From: DATKUA01 sp965602675
GTDB taxonomy: Bacteria > Acidobacteriota > DATKUA01
Direction of reading: 5' to 3'
Length of the DNA: 40,668 nucleotides
NCBI GenBank assembly: GCA_965602675.1
Contig: CBFCZO010000023.1
Coordinates: 1 to 40,668, forward strand
Shown: piece by piece, positions 1 through 8,642 of the stretch
Layout of the letters: each line of letters starts with the position of its first letter
How positions within the stretch are numbered: position 1 is the stretch's first letter
The notes under the pieces: generated by a model
Told to the model about the DNA's origin: nothing
What the model saw: only the letters and a program-made list of their open reading frames with translations
Database searches by the model: none
Made by a program: the position numbers and the translations under genes

Positions 1-2381
1 AGCGGAATAAGATGCCCCGAAGGTGTATCGATGGGGAGATTACCGATCTCTTCGAAGTCGTCGCGCGCCTGCTCGTGGAGCCTCAGCAGTATCGAAAAAC
101 GTTTGTGACCGCTGAAGACGTCCGTGACGGACTGCCCGTTGAGCGCAGTCTCGATAATATCGCTGACATCGTCGACTTTAACGCCGTGGCGGGCCATCCG
201 CTCACGGTCGAGGTAAATGTTGATCCGCGGCACGCCGGCCGTCTGTTCGATTTGTGCGTCGGCCGTGCCCTCTATCTGTGTGAGAACACCGAAAATCTCC
301 TGGATCTTGCTGTTCAAGACCTCTAGATCAGGCCCGAAAAGCTTCACCGACAGCGCGCCCTCGGTTCCGGTCAGCATCTCGGCCAGCTTGTTCTGGATCG
401 GCTGCTCGTAAATCGTTCTGATCCCGGGAACCTTTGTCATCTCGACTCTCAACGCTTCGATGATCTCGACTACCGAGCGCCGGCCCTCCTCCCGCGGACT
501 GAGATCCAGAGTGAAGTGACTGTGGCCCACGGGATGAGCGTGCTCCGATTGCTCTGCGCGGCCCGTTTCCCGGGTGACCGACAGTACCTCCGGAAACTTC
601 TCCTTATCGGTCATTATGGCTTCGATTTCCTTGCCGACCCTGGTTGTCTCTTCCAGGCTTGTGCCGGGCAGCATGGTGACGCTGGCGACGATCGCCCCCT
701 CGTCCATCTGCGGCATGAATTCCGTCCCGAGATTCGGCAAGATCAGAATGAACACGAAAGCCAGCATCACTGCGATCACCGGCACGGTGTAATACCACCG
801 GTTGACGAACCAGCGCAGGGCTGGTGTATAGACGGCCTGAGCCCCCCGGATCACAGGATTCTCCCGCGTCGCCCGGATCCGTTTCAGCATCAGCGAAGCC
901 AGAACCGGCTTGATCGTTATAGCACCCAGGAAGCTGCCGATCAGCGCCATGCCCACGGCAAAGGCGGTGGGAGCGAACATCTTCCCCTCGATTCCCTGCA
1001 TGAAAAACATCGGGATGAAGACGAGGAAAATAATCAGACCTGCGCTGAAGAGGGCGTGCGCAACTTCTTTCGTTGCTTCATAGCAGATCCGCACAATCGA
1101 GCTGCGCTCCTCTTCAGATTTGTTCTTGTTGTGCAATAGTTTGCGATAGATGTTCTCAACCACGAAGATCGAGGAGTTGGCCATCTTGCCGATTCCGATT
1201 GCCAGGCCGCCAAGGCTCATCACGTTTATCGTCACGCCGAAAAGCCACATCATCAGCACGGAGATCAATATCGAGTAGGGGATAGTGATCACAGCGATGA
1301 TTGCGGACCGGATGTTGCCCATGAACAGCACGATCACCAGCGTGATCAGGATCGCGCCCTGGATTATCGACTCCTGGATATTCGATACGGATTCCTGAAT
1401 GAAAATCGACTGGTCGTAGTACGGCAGAATCTCGACACCTTCGGGAAGCTGCTGCTCCAGTTCGGCGATCGTTTGCTTCACTCGATCGATCGTTTCGAGC
1501 GTGTTGCCGCGGAACTGTTTTTCCACGACGAGCATCACCGCATCCTTGCCGTTGTGTCCCGCCGTGCCGCGGCGAAAGCGAGGCCCGATCGAAACGTCCG
1601 CAAGATTCCTGACGAAGATCGGAATGTTATTACGCGTATCCACGACGATGTTGGCGATGTCGTCGATCGATTCGATTCTGCCGATTCCGCGTATCAACTG
1701 CTCCTGCTGGCCCTGCGTCATGATCCCGCCGGTGCTGTTGCGGTTGCTGGAGGCAATCGCCTCGCCGACCTCGGCAATCGTGATGCCGTAATTGCGCAGC
1801 TGATCGGGCTTCAGCAACACCTGGAATTCCCGCACGTATCCGCCGAGGTTAACCACATAGCTCACCCCCGTGGTGCTCAGCAGCCGGTAACGCACTACCC
1901 AGTCGGCAAGCTCGCGAAGTTCCATTTGGTCCACGGAATCGCTGATCAGCACGAAGCCGTAGATCTCCCCCATGCGCGACGAAATCGGACCCAGAATCGG
2001 AGATGCCGTGCCCGCTGGAAGCTGACCGCTGACCAACTCCAGCTTTCCCGATACGATCTGGCGCGCGAGATAGACGTCGGTATTCCAATCGAACTCAACC
2101 GTCACTACAGAGATACCCGTGCTCGATTCCGAGCGGATGCGGGTAACTCCCGGCGAACCGTTGAGTATGCTCTCGAGTGGAAGGGTTATCAGCCGCTCGA
2201 CATCCTCCGCCGACATGCCCGGGTTCTCCGTGACGATGTTGACCAGAGGCGCGTTGAGGTCCGGGTAGATGTCCACAGGCATGCTGTTGTAGGCAAAGAT
2301 TCCCAAAACGCAGATGATGATTACGATGAAAATCGACAGAAGCCGATTGTTAAGCGAAGCTCGGGTAATTGCATCGATCAT
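1..2381 (-). CDS. RND efflux pump inner-membrane subunit, CusA/CzcA-like (C-terminus off the left edge)
   Basis: The frame is open from an ATG at 2381 to the window edge, giving about 793 residues of an expected 1030 or so. The N-terminus (MIDAITRASLNNRLL, a first membrane helix, then PVDIYPDLNAP) and the porter-domain segment ITLPLESILNGSPGV are typical of RND permeases, which export metals or drugs from the periplasm or inner membrane by proton antiport. TM4 reads GGLAIGIGKMANSSIFVVEN. Asn402 sits where CusA has Asp405 and CzcA has Asp408, while the following Glu409 is kept. A His-rich segment (EHAHPVGHSH) lies in the second periplasmic half. It follows the adaptor gene by 39 bases and is last in the visible operon. 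The RND family is certain; the substrate and the metal-export subfamily are not. Confidence 0.9.
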   Translation of the reverse strand, partial: MIDAITRASLNNRLLSIFIVIIICVLGIFAYNSMPVDIYPDLNAPLVNIVTENPGMSAEDVERLITLPLESILNGSPGVTRIRSESSTGISVVTVEFDWNTDVYLARQIVSGKLELVSGQLPAGTASPILGPISSRMGEIYGFVLISDSVDQMELRELADWVVRYRLLSTTGVSYVVNLGGYVREFQVLLKPDQLRNYGITIAEVGEAIASSNRNSTGGIMTQGQQEQLIRGIGRIESIDDIANIVVDTRNNIPIFVRNLADVSIGPRFRRGTAGHNGKDAVMLVVEKQFRGNTLETIDRVKQTIAELEQQLPEGVEILPYYDQSIFIQESVSNIQESIIQGAILITLVIVLFMGNIRSAIIAVITIPYSILISVLMMWLFGVTINVMSLGGLAIGIGKMANSSIFVVENIYRKLLHNKNKSEEERSSIVRICYEATKEVAHALFSAGLIIFLVFIPMFFMQGIEGKMFAPTAFAVGMALIGSFLGAITIKPVLASLMLKRIRATRENPVIRGAQAVYTPALRWFVNRWYYTVPVIAVMLAFVFILILPNLGTEFMPQMDEGAIVASVTMLPGTSLEETTRVGKEIEAIMTDKEKFPEVLSVTRETGRAEQSEHAHPVGHSHFTLDLSPREEGRRSVVEIIEALRVEMTKVPGIRTIYEQPIQNKLAEMLTGTEGALSVKLFGPDLEVLNSKIQEIFGVLTQIEGTADAQIEQTAGVPRINIYLDRERMARHGVKVDDVSDIIETALNGQSVTDVFSGHKRFSILLRLHEQARDDFEEIGNLPIDTPSGHLIP

Positions 2382-2420
2382 TTCTTCCCCTTCTCCCGCT
2401 GCCCCGAAGGGCCGGTCTAT

Positions 2421-3650
2421 TTATGACCGGCCGGTTGGTAACGACGAAGTCTGTTTGAGAATGGTGTAGAGTCCGTAATTGCCTTCGGTCACAACCTGCT
2501 CTCCCGCGCTGACGCCCCCCACAATTTCCACATGAGATCCGTCACGGCTGCCGGTCGAAACGGGCACCAGGCGGTAGGAATCGCCGTCGGGTACGAAGAC
2601 GAAACATTCGCCTTGTTCTTCGAGCACGGCTTCAGCCGGCACGCACAGAACCGGCATCTCGTTACCCGTCGTTACCCGCACACGGGCGAACATCCCGACT
2701 TTGAACCGGCCTGAGGAGTTGTCCACCTCCGTACGGACCTTGATCGTCCGTGTCGACGGATCGACCGACCCGTCCACGTATGTCACCTCGCCGGCGACGA
2801 TTGTCCCAGGCAGCGATGCCAGAGTGATCTCCGTCTTCTGCCCTATCCGGACCCGGCTGATATCACGCTCGTAAATCTCCGCGTCGACATTGAGCCTGCG
2901 CATGTCCATTATCGTGAACAGGGTCGATTCCTCGCCCACACGCTCGCCCACGGTCACGTTACGCTCGACTACTCTCCCGGAGATCGGAGCTCGCAGCAGC
3001 AGCTCGGCATTGATAGCATGAGTGTTCTTGATGTCCTCGACATTCTCCTCGGTGAATCCGAGAGCGTGGAGGGCCTTCTCAGAGGCGTTGAGTCCGGCCT
3101 CGGCAATCTTGAAGTTCGCCTCGGCAGTGAGAAGGTCCTTACGTGCACCGATGTCCTGGCTGATCAGGCGCTCGTAGCGCTCGAATTCGATTCGCGCCAA
3201 TTCGAGCTGGGCGACAGCCTTGTAGTACTCGGACACGGCTTCCCCGAGCTGAACGCTCACAAGCTTGGCCATCGGTTGACCGGGCTCGACCCAGTCGCCC
3301 AGGCCTACCAGCACTTCAGAAGCCCTCCCTGAGATGACCGGCCCGACCTTTGCCACGTTGTTCGGCATGGCCGTGAACACACCGTTGGCTTCGACAACCG
3401 CGCTGATCGTTCTCTCTGCCGCCGTTGCCAAAGAGATATTCAGAAAACGCCGCTCGCTGGGAGAAGGATTGACGATGTTGCTCCCGTGCGCCCTGATACG
3501 GTTTTGCCGCCGCCTTTGTTGCGCGTGCGGCGGTTGGGGGCTGATCGAGGTGAATGTCGTGTGACTGCTTGCTGTCCCCGCCCTTGGTAACGCAAAGGAC
3601 AAGGAAACAAAGGCGATTATCAGAAGTAAGGAAATTGCAAGTTTTCTCAT
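2421..3650 (-). CDS. RND periplasmic adaptor (membrane fusion protein), CusB/CzcB-like
   Basis: This 409-residue protein bridges an RND pump and an outer-membrane channel. The ATG at 3650 is preferred over an upstream in-frame start because MRKLAISLLLIIAFVSLSFA is a clean signal peptide, GGTGGAAAG precedes it, and its ATG overlaps the stop of the outer-membrane factor gene (ATGA), which implies translational coupling. After a basic, low-complexity stretch come the first lipoyl half (VISGRASEVLVGLGDWVEPG), a helical hairpin rich in Glu, Ala and Arg, the second lipoyl half (LRAPISGRVVERNVTVGERV) and beta-barrel and membrane-proximal domains. No Cys/His-rich metal-binding N-terminus stands out, so metal specificity is inferred only from neighbours. 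Confidence 0.92.
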   Translation of the reverse strand: MRKLAISLLLIIAFVSLSFALPRAGTASSHTTFTSISPQPPHAQQRRRQNRIRAHGSNIVNPSPSERRFLNISLATAAERTISAVVEANGVFTAMPNNVAKVGPVISGRASEVLVGLGDWVEPGQPMAKLVSVQLGEAVSEYYKAVAQLELARIEFERYERLISQDIGARKDLLTAEANFKIAEAGLNASEKALHALGFTEENVEDIKNTHAINAELLLRAPISGRVVERNVTVGERVGEESTLFTIMDMRRLNVDAEIYERDISRVRIGQKTEITLASLPGTIVAGEVTYVDGSVDPSTRTIKVRTEVDNSSGRFKVGMFARVRVTTGNEMPVLCVPAEAVLEEQGECFVFVPDGDSYRLVPVSTGSRDGSHVEIVGGVSAGEQVVTEGNYGLYTILKQTSSLPTGRS

Positions 3651-4960
3651 TTGCTTTCCACCGATCTTGATTGCGCCGTTGTCCCGGACGGCGACTCCCA
3701 TCCGATTTCGCGGCCGACTGCGCCCTCAAGAGAAATAAGCGCCAGGTTGTAGGAAAATACCGTGTCAGCGAAACCCTGCCGTACCTCCTGGAGAGTTCGC
3801 TGTGATTCGAGCAATTCGAGGTTTTCGATCTCTCCCTCTCGATAGCTCGCCTGAGCTATGCGGAACGCTTCCTCTGCCTGGGCAAGGATCTGATCGTCGT
3901 ATCGTCGCACCCGCTCGGAAAGCTTGCCGACCTGCCTGTATGCGTCGCGAACCTCGAACTCGACCCGTGTCCGGGCCGCCTCTTCCTCCGCTCGCAAGCC
4001 GCGTGATTGGGCCTCCGCTTCCGCCATCCGGCCGCCTATTGCCGCGCGGCCGAAAAGCGGGATACTGATCGATGCTGTGATATCCCAGTTGTCCAGATCA
4101 TCTGCCAGATGGTGCCTGGCGAAGCCGAACTCGAAATCGGGATAATATTCCGATCGCACAAGCGACTTCAGCACCTCTGAGGCCGCCGTCTTGCTCTGAA
4201 TAACTTGAAGTTCTTTTCTGTTCCGCAGCGCCAGGTCCACTAACGCATCTGCCTCTTCGCCGGGAATGCGGCCCTGCGACAGAGCAACCGTGCTCAGCTC
4301 TGACTCGGCGGGGCGGGCGATCAGGTAGTTGAGCTGCATTCTCAGCGAGCGTTCTTCGGTCTCCAGCTTTGAAAGGCTGTTGGCCGCCGTCGCCTCCTCT
4401 ACTCCCGCTCGCAGCACATCGAGCTTGCCGACGCTGCCGAGGCTGTACTTTTGCTGAGCCATTTGGTGAAGCCGCTCGGCAATCGCCAGGCTCTCTTTGG
4501 CAATAGCCACGGTTTGCTGCGCCAGAGAGAGTTCCTGGTATATCGACTTCACCACTAACGTCAGCTCCCAGCGAGCCTGCTGATGCTCGTTCTCGGCGGC
4601 TTCGACCTCCCTGCGGGCCAGCTTGCCCCGCAGGCCGATGCGGGTGGGGAACTCGATCTCCTGAGAAAATCCGTAGTACATCTCGTCGGACCTGAAGATT
4701 TCCACTTGCTGATCAAAGTCGAAATCCACCGAGGTGCTGGGAAATTCTTTGGCTTGTTGTATCTTTGTCCGTTCTGCTTGCAGGTAGTGAACCAGGGCCT
4801 GAAGATCGGGATTGTTCTCCAAAGCCATCCTTACTGCTTCTGCCTGTGGGATCAAAACGTCGCTCGCCGGCGGGTCGGAAGAACTCTGGGCGAAGACGGT
4901 GCAGGAAGCCAGGAGTACACCAATCGATGTGAGATAAGTTAATAGTCGCGCCGTAACCAT
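3647..4960 (-). CDS. Outer-membrane factor of an RND efflux system, TolC/CusC family
   Basis: The 437-residue protein has the usual length and pattern of the OEP family: two repeats of long amphipathic helices (for example RWELTLVVKSIYQELSLAQQ and the later VEFEVRDAYRQVGKLSERV) separated by beta-strand segments. Three such subunits form the channel through the outer membrane and periplasm. The N-terminus MVTARLLTYLTSIGVLLASC ends in a lipobox-like LASC, so lipidation at Cys20 is possible, as in CusC. Cleavage after VFA is an alternative. Its stop overlaps the adaptor start by four bases. It lies 152 bases downstream of the small CPFC-motif gene and is the first large gene of the efflux operon. 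Confidence 0.92.
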   Translation of the reverse strand: MVTARLLTYLTSIGVLLASCTVFAQSSSDPPASDVLIPQAEAVRMALENNPDLQALVHYLQAERTKIQQAKEFPSTSVDFDFDQQVEIFRSDEMYYGFSQEIEFPTRIGLRGKLARREVEAAENEHQQARWELTLVVKSIYQELSLAQQTVAIAKESLAIAERLHQMAQQKYSLGSVGKLDVLRAGVEEATAANSLSKLETEERSLRMQLNYLIARPAESELSTVALSQGRIPGEEADALVDLALRNRKELQVIQSKTAASEVLKSLVRSEYYPDFEFGFARHHLADDLDNWDITASISIPLFGRAAIGGRMAEAEAQSRGLRAEEEAARTRVEFEVRDAYRQVGKLSERVRRYDDQILAQAEEAFRIAQASYREGEIENLELLESQRTLQEVRQGFADTVFSYNLALISLEGAVGREIGWESPSGTTAQSRSVESK

Positions 4961-5112
4961 CCTTTGTTTCCCCCTTCGATTAGAGCCACTGAGTGTCTGG
5001 TTGAGTTACAGGAAAGCCCAGTGCGGTCGTTTAGCCGCAGTTGTGCGTGCTACAGAACCGCAACGTTAGTTTGTGGGAAGTTTCCTGGTGCTTTGGCAGG
5101 CCCGTTGCGGTC

Positions 5113-5475
5113 CTAGCCCTTGTAGGCTGGGGGCGCTCTGGGGTTATGACTTGAATGGATAAAAGATTGCTGGAAATCATCTGGTAAAAGCGTAAGCGGA
5201 AAGGATAAACCGTCCCGTGAGATGAGTTCCAGCTCGACATGAGAATCGATGAAGCCAGCGCAGAAAGGGCAGTTGTGTTCAATCTCGGAGCCGCCTGGCG
5301 ACAGATTAATCCTGCAGGCGGATTCAAGACTGCTGTCCTTGTTGCGATGCGTGAAATCGGTTTGGAGGAATACCAAATCATGCGCGAGAAATACGCCCAG
5401 GTACAAAACCGCCAGCAGGCAGGAAAGGATCACGCGTAAGTTTGTATACCGTTCGGATGCGTTTATGGCGATCAT
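5113..5475 (-). CDS. Small membrane-anchored CPFC protein heading the efflux operon (DUF2946-like)
   Basis: This is a 120-residue protein with one strong N-terminal membrane helix (VILSCLLAVLYLGVFLAHD) and a short outside-facing tail containing EHNCPFCAGFIDSH. It ends close to an RAPP motif (NPRAPPAYKG). A CPxC pair near His residues and an RAPP-type ending recall DUF2946-like proteins that often sit beside copper or metal efflux genes. That resemblance is from memory of the family and is not proven. The ATG at 5475 is chosen over GTG at 5499 because GAGGA lies seven bases upstream of it. The place directly before the outer-membrane factor gene on the same strand suggests a role in metal sensing, binding or delivery to the pump. 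Confidence 0.65.
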   Translation of the reverse strand: MIAINASERYTNLRVILSCLLAVLYLGVFLAHDLVFLQTDFTHRNKDSSLESACRINLSPGGSEIEHNCPFCAGFIDSHVELELISRDGLSFPLTLLPDDFQQSFIHSSHNPRAPPAYKG

Positions 5476-5825
5476 GCGGCTTCCTCTGTGGGAATCCACG
5501 CTACACTACCATAACGGGATTAGTCGATCAATAAGTTTGGATAGATGCCACTCAATAACGCCCCGCCTGCTGTGAACTGCTCAGGAACTCTTGGAGATTT
5601 TTTCAATCCGGACATCCTCAGAACAGTTCCCAACTCCATCAGCGGCACATGATCACTCTTGCAGGAACATCAATCTTGGAGACAGCCCAGAATATAGTGT
5701 TATCCAATGCGCTGTATACAATATTTATGTATGCCAAAAGAATTCTTTATAATCATGGGAAAAAATGTTGCGGTGTGGCACTTGATAATATGTTGCGCCG
5801 GTATTAGTCTGTACATTAAATCAGA
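5476..5825. other. Intergenic region between the divergent efflux operon and the PAS-LuxR regulator
   Basis: This 350-base stretch is more AT-rich than its surroundings and holds no convincing gene. It must contain the promoters of both divergent units. On the minus strand TTGATC is followed by N17 and TAGTGT just upstream of the small CPFC gene, which is a poor match to a sigma-70 promoter. No clear metal-regulator dyad or terminator was found. Confidence 0.5.
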
Positions 5826-6905
5826 GTGGGTGAAGGTGTGTCTGAGAGAAGAGAGAGCTACAGGTCTCTTTTTGACAACGCCCCCGAGGCGATAGTCATT
5901 TTCGACCTGGAAAGCCATGCTGTTCTCAACGCCAGCAGGCTGGCACTGGAACTGTACGGGTACAAAAAAAAGACCGATTTTCTGGGTCGGGATTTTTTCA
6001 GCCTGCAGGAAAATCCCCCGCGTTTCTCCAAACACATCAATGAGTTGCGATCGAAAGGCTTGATCAGTAATTTTAAGGTCACTCAGCTGAAAAAAGACGG
6101 CTCACCCAGAGCGGTGATTATCAACTCGTCCGTTGTCGAATACGGCGAGCAGCAGGCGGTTCAGTGCTACATTCGTGCTGTTAAAGAAACCACCCGCGTC
6201 GGCCGGGGTCCGAGACGCAGGAAATCCTCGCAGGAACCCCAGACAAGAATCGACTCCCGGCAGGTGAAAAAGCTGGCGGTTATTTACAGCGGTTACGTCC
6301 TTCACTCTGCCCTCAAAGAGCTTCTTGCTGATCAGGATATTGAGGTCGAGTTCATTCGATATCCCGATAACTATGATCCCGAAAGTGAGAGCATCCGCTC
6401 TGCCGACTTCTTTGTATTCGCTTTTTCAAAACTATCCGAGTTCGAAATCGAAGATCTGAAGGGGGTATGCAAAGAGCGTCACTGTCCCGTCATGGTCGTT
6501 TCCATCGATGTTGATGTCGATACCGTTATCGCGCTCATCAAGACGGGAATCAGAGGCGTAATCGTTAAAGACAGGGATTTTGCTCTCCTGCCGTCTGCAA
6601 TCAACGCCATTAGCAAGGGTGAATACTGGTTCCCGCGAGCCATCATGCAGAGATTCTTTGAAGGCTACCAGTTTACGCTGAACAGCGGCAAAACCGATAG
6701 CTCAGGGATCCTGAGCGCTCGCGAAGCGGAAATCCTGAAGCTTATTGTAAAAGGTTTGAAGAACAAGGAGATAGCTTCCGAACTGGGAATCAGCTACAGC
6801 ACCGTCCTCACCCACATCTACAATATCTACCGCAAGCTGGAGGTGAACAGCCGCGCGCAAGCAATACGCCAGGCCCTCAATTCATCCCTCGTTGAAATCG
6901 GTTGA
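5826..6905 (+). CDS. PAS - degenerate receiver - LuxR-type transcriptional regulator
   Basis: The 359-residue protein has three parts. Residues 10-120 form a PAS sensor domain (SYRSLFDNAPEAIVIFDLES, then a KKDGSPRAVIINSS strand). Residues 150-285 look like a NarL-family receiver. Residues 295-355 are a LuxR/GerE helix-turn-helix (LSAREAEILKLIVKGLKNKE, then YSTVLTHIYNIYRKLEV). The receiver keeps the fold pattern, but where a phosphoacceptor Asp is expected it reads ADFFVFAFSKLSEFEIEDL, so phosphorylation is unlikely. The start is GTG at 5826, or GTG at 5838 which is equally plausible; an in-frame TAA lies just upstream. It is divergent from the efflux operon, so control of that operon is possible, but nothing in the sequence proves it. 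Confidence 0.85.
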   Translation: MGEGVSERRESYRSLFDNAPEAIVIFDLESHAVLNASRLALELYGYKKKTDFLGRDFFSLQENPPRFSKHINELRSKGLISNFKVTQLKKDGSPRAVIINSSVVEYGEQQAVQCYIRAVKETTRVGRGPRRRKSSQEPQTRIDSRQVKKLAVIYSGYVLHSALKELLADQDIEVEFIRYPDNYDPESESIRSADFFVFAFSKLSEFEIEDLKGVCKERHCPVMVVSIDVDVDTVIALIKTGIRGVIVKDRDFALLPSAINAISKGEYWFPRAIMQRFFEGYQFTLNSGKTDSSGILSAREAEILKLIVKGLKNKEIASELGISYSTVLTHIYNIYRKLEVNSRAQAIRQALNSSLVEIG

Positions 6906-7084
6906 GCAATAACTCTCCCGCCCGAATAGCCGTTGTTGAAAAAATCCCTTCTTCTAACCTCACTCTGTCTTGAGAGGCGAAGCTCCATAAATACCGACAT
7001 TGCTGATAGAATCCATTTCGCGACCACATCGGAAGAGAGTCCTGCGGCAGTCGCCGCGAATTCCCCGGAAGGAGCAGTCACGAG

Positions 7085-8563
7085 ATGTTTGATCTGGCTA
7101 TAAACAGGGAGCAACTCGAGAGAACCGTCCAGCGGGCACGTGAGCGCAACATTATCATTCCCACATTCAAGCAGATGAAGGATCCCGCTTCGATCCCAAG
7201 GCCGATCCAAGAGGCGCTTCACGACGTCGGCCTGTGGGATGTCAACCCGCTCAACCTCTTCCGCATCACTTGGAAGAACGAGCCGCTCTCCCACGGCGGC
7301 CTTTTCGGGGGAGTCAACTATTTTGAGCTTCCCTCCGAGTTGACCGGAGTCGATGCACGCATTATCGGCCTGGTTGGCAAGTGGTTTCCCACCGGAGCGC
7401 ACAAGGTTGGCGCGACATTCGGCTGCCTCGTGCCGAGGCTGGTGACCGGACAGTTCGATCCCACAAGGCACAAGGCTGTTTGGCCCTCCACCGGGAATTA
7501 CTGCCGCGGCGGTGCTTACGACTCCGCCTTGCTCGCCTGCGAGTCGATTGCCATCTTGCCCGAGGAAATGAGCAGGGAGCGGTTCGAATGGCTCGAGAAA
7601 GTGGCTGGGGAGGTGATAGCAACTCCCGGGTGCGAGAGCAACGTCAAGGAAATCTTCGACAAGTGCCGGGAGTTGCGCCAGACCCGCGACGACATCATTA
7701 TCTTCAACCAGTTCGACGAGTTCGGAAATTATCTCTGGCATCACGAGGTCACCGGCAATGCTGTTTTGGAACTGCTCGAGGCGGCCCTGGGGGAGAAAGA
7801 TAAATTCTTCGGTTTCGTATCATCCTCGGGCTCGGCGGGAACTCTGTCGGGCTGCGGCGATTTCCTCAAAAAGCAATTCCCGGCCTGCAAGCTGATCGTC
7901 GGCGAAGCGCTTCAGTGCCCCACGTTACTGTGGAACGGCTTCGGAGGGCACAGGATCGAAGGGATCGGCGACAAGCATGTCCCCTGGATCCACAATCTCC
8001 GCACCACCGACATGGTGGTGGCGGTCGACGACGAGAATTGTATGAAGCTGCTGCGCCTGTTCAATGAGCGGGCGGGGATTGAATACCTGGTGAAGCAAGG
8101 CGCCGCGCGCGAGGCGGTCGAATCGCTGCCGCTGCTCGGCATCTCAAGCATAGGCAATGTGTTAGCGGCGATAAAGGCGGCAAAATACTATGAGCTCACC
8201 GGCACCGACGTGATCGTTACCGTGTTCACGGATTCAATGGAATTATACGGAAGCCGTGTCGAAGAGCTGAGAGAGCGGTTCGGCAAGTATGGAGAGATTG
8301 ATGCCGTAAGGGATTTCCACAGCTGCCTTCTCGGCGAGGGCGTCGACCACATGCTCGAGCTTGGGTTTTACGACAGGAAGAGGATTCACAACCTCAAGTA
8401 TTACACCTGGATCGAGCAGCAGGATCGGGACCTCGATGAACTGAACGCTCAGTGGTACGATTACCCCGATTACTGGGAGAGGGTCGCGGCGGCCGCTGAG
8501 CAGATCGACGGCCTGATCGAGGAGTTCAATCGGAAAACCGGATTGCTGAAAACATCGGTGTAA
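7085..8563 (+). CDS. PLP-dependent enzyme, cysteine-synthase-like (fold type II)
   Basis: The 492-residue protein shows fold-II PLP features: GAHKVGA with the likely PLP Schiff-base Lys107, the substrate-loop motif PSTGNYCRGG, and the Gly/Ser-rich phosphate-binding loop SSSGSAGTLSG. Cysteine synthases are normally about 310-330 residues long. This protein carries roughly 60 extra N-terminal residues and a long C-terminal part (RVEELRERFGKYGEIDAVRD onward), so it belongs to a larger, poorly characterised relative often labelled a PLP-dependent beta subunit. The substrate cannot be told from sequence. GGAAGGAG lies ten bases before the ATG. It stands alone between the regulator and rfbA with 79 bases before rfbA, so co-transcription with the rhamnose genes is possible but unproven. 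Confidence 0.85.
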   Translation: MFDLAINREQLERTVQRARERNIIIPTFKQMKDPASIPRPIQEALHDVGLWDVNPLNLFRITWKNEPLSHGGLFGGVNYFELPSELTGVDARIIGLVGKWFPTGAHKVGATFGCLVPRLVTGQFDPTRHKAVWPSTGNYCRGGAYDSALLACESIAILPEEMSRERFEWLEKVAGEVIATPGCESNVKEIFDKCRELRQTRDDIIIFNQFDEFGNYLWHHEVTGNAVLELLEAALGEKDKFFGFVSSSGSAGTLSGCGDFLKKQFPACKLIVGEALQCPTLLWNGFGGHRIEGIGDKHVPWIHNLRTTDMVVAVDDENCMKLLRLFNERAGIEYLVKQGAAREAVESLPLLGISSIGNVLAAIKAAKYYELTGTDVIVTVFTDSMELYGSRVEELRERFGKYGEIDAVRDFHSCLLGEGVDHMLELGFYDRKRIHNLKYYTWIEQQDRDLDELNAQWYDYPDYWERVAAAAEQIDGLIEEFNRKTGLLKTSV

Positions 8564-8642
8564 ATTGGTTTGGAGATTTTTTCGATCAGATTATATAGTA
8601 ATTGTAATGGAACAAAGCCGGATTCAATAAACGGGTACTAAT

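Noticed and set aside
1473..2426. Open frame of 317 codons on the plus strand
   Set aside because: It lies antisense to the RND pump gene, its composition is Arg/Asp/His-rich with no domain, and the minus strand gives a textbook RND N-terminus.
5777..5797. TGGCAC...TTGC resembling a sigma-54 promoter before the PAS-LuxR gene
   Set aside because: The spacing between the GG and GC elements is 16 bases instead of 10, so it does not fit a -24/-12 promoter.
5707..5895. 62-codon frame on the plus strand with a hydrophobic stretch, before the PAS-LuxR gene
   Set aside because: It runs out of frame into the regulator coding region, has no ribosome site and ends within the PAS domain.
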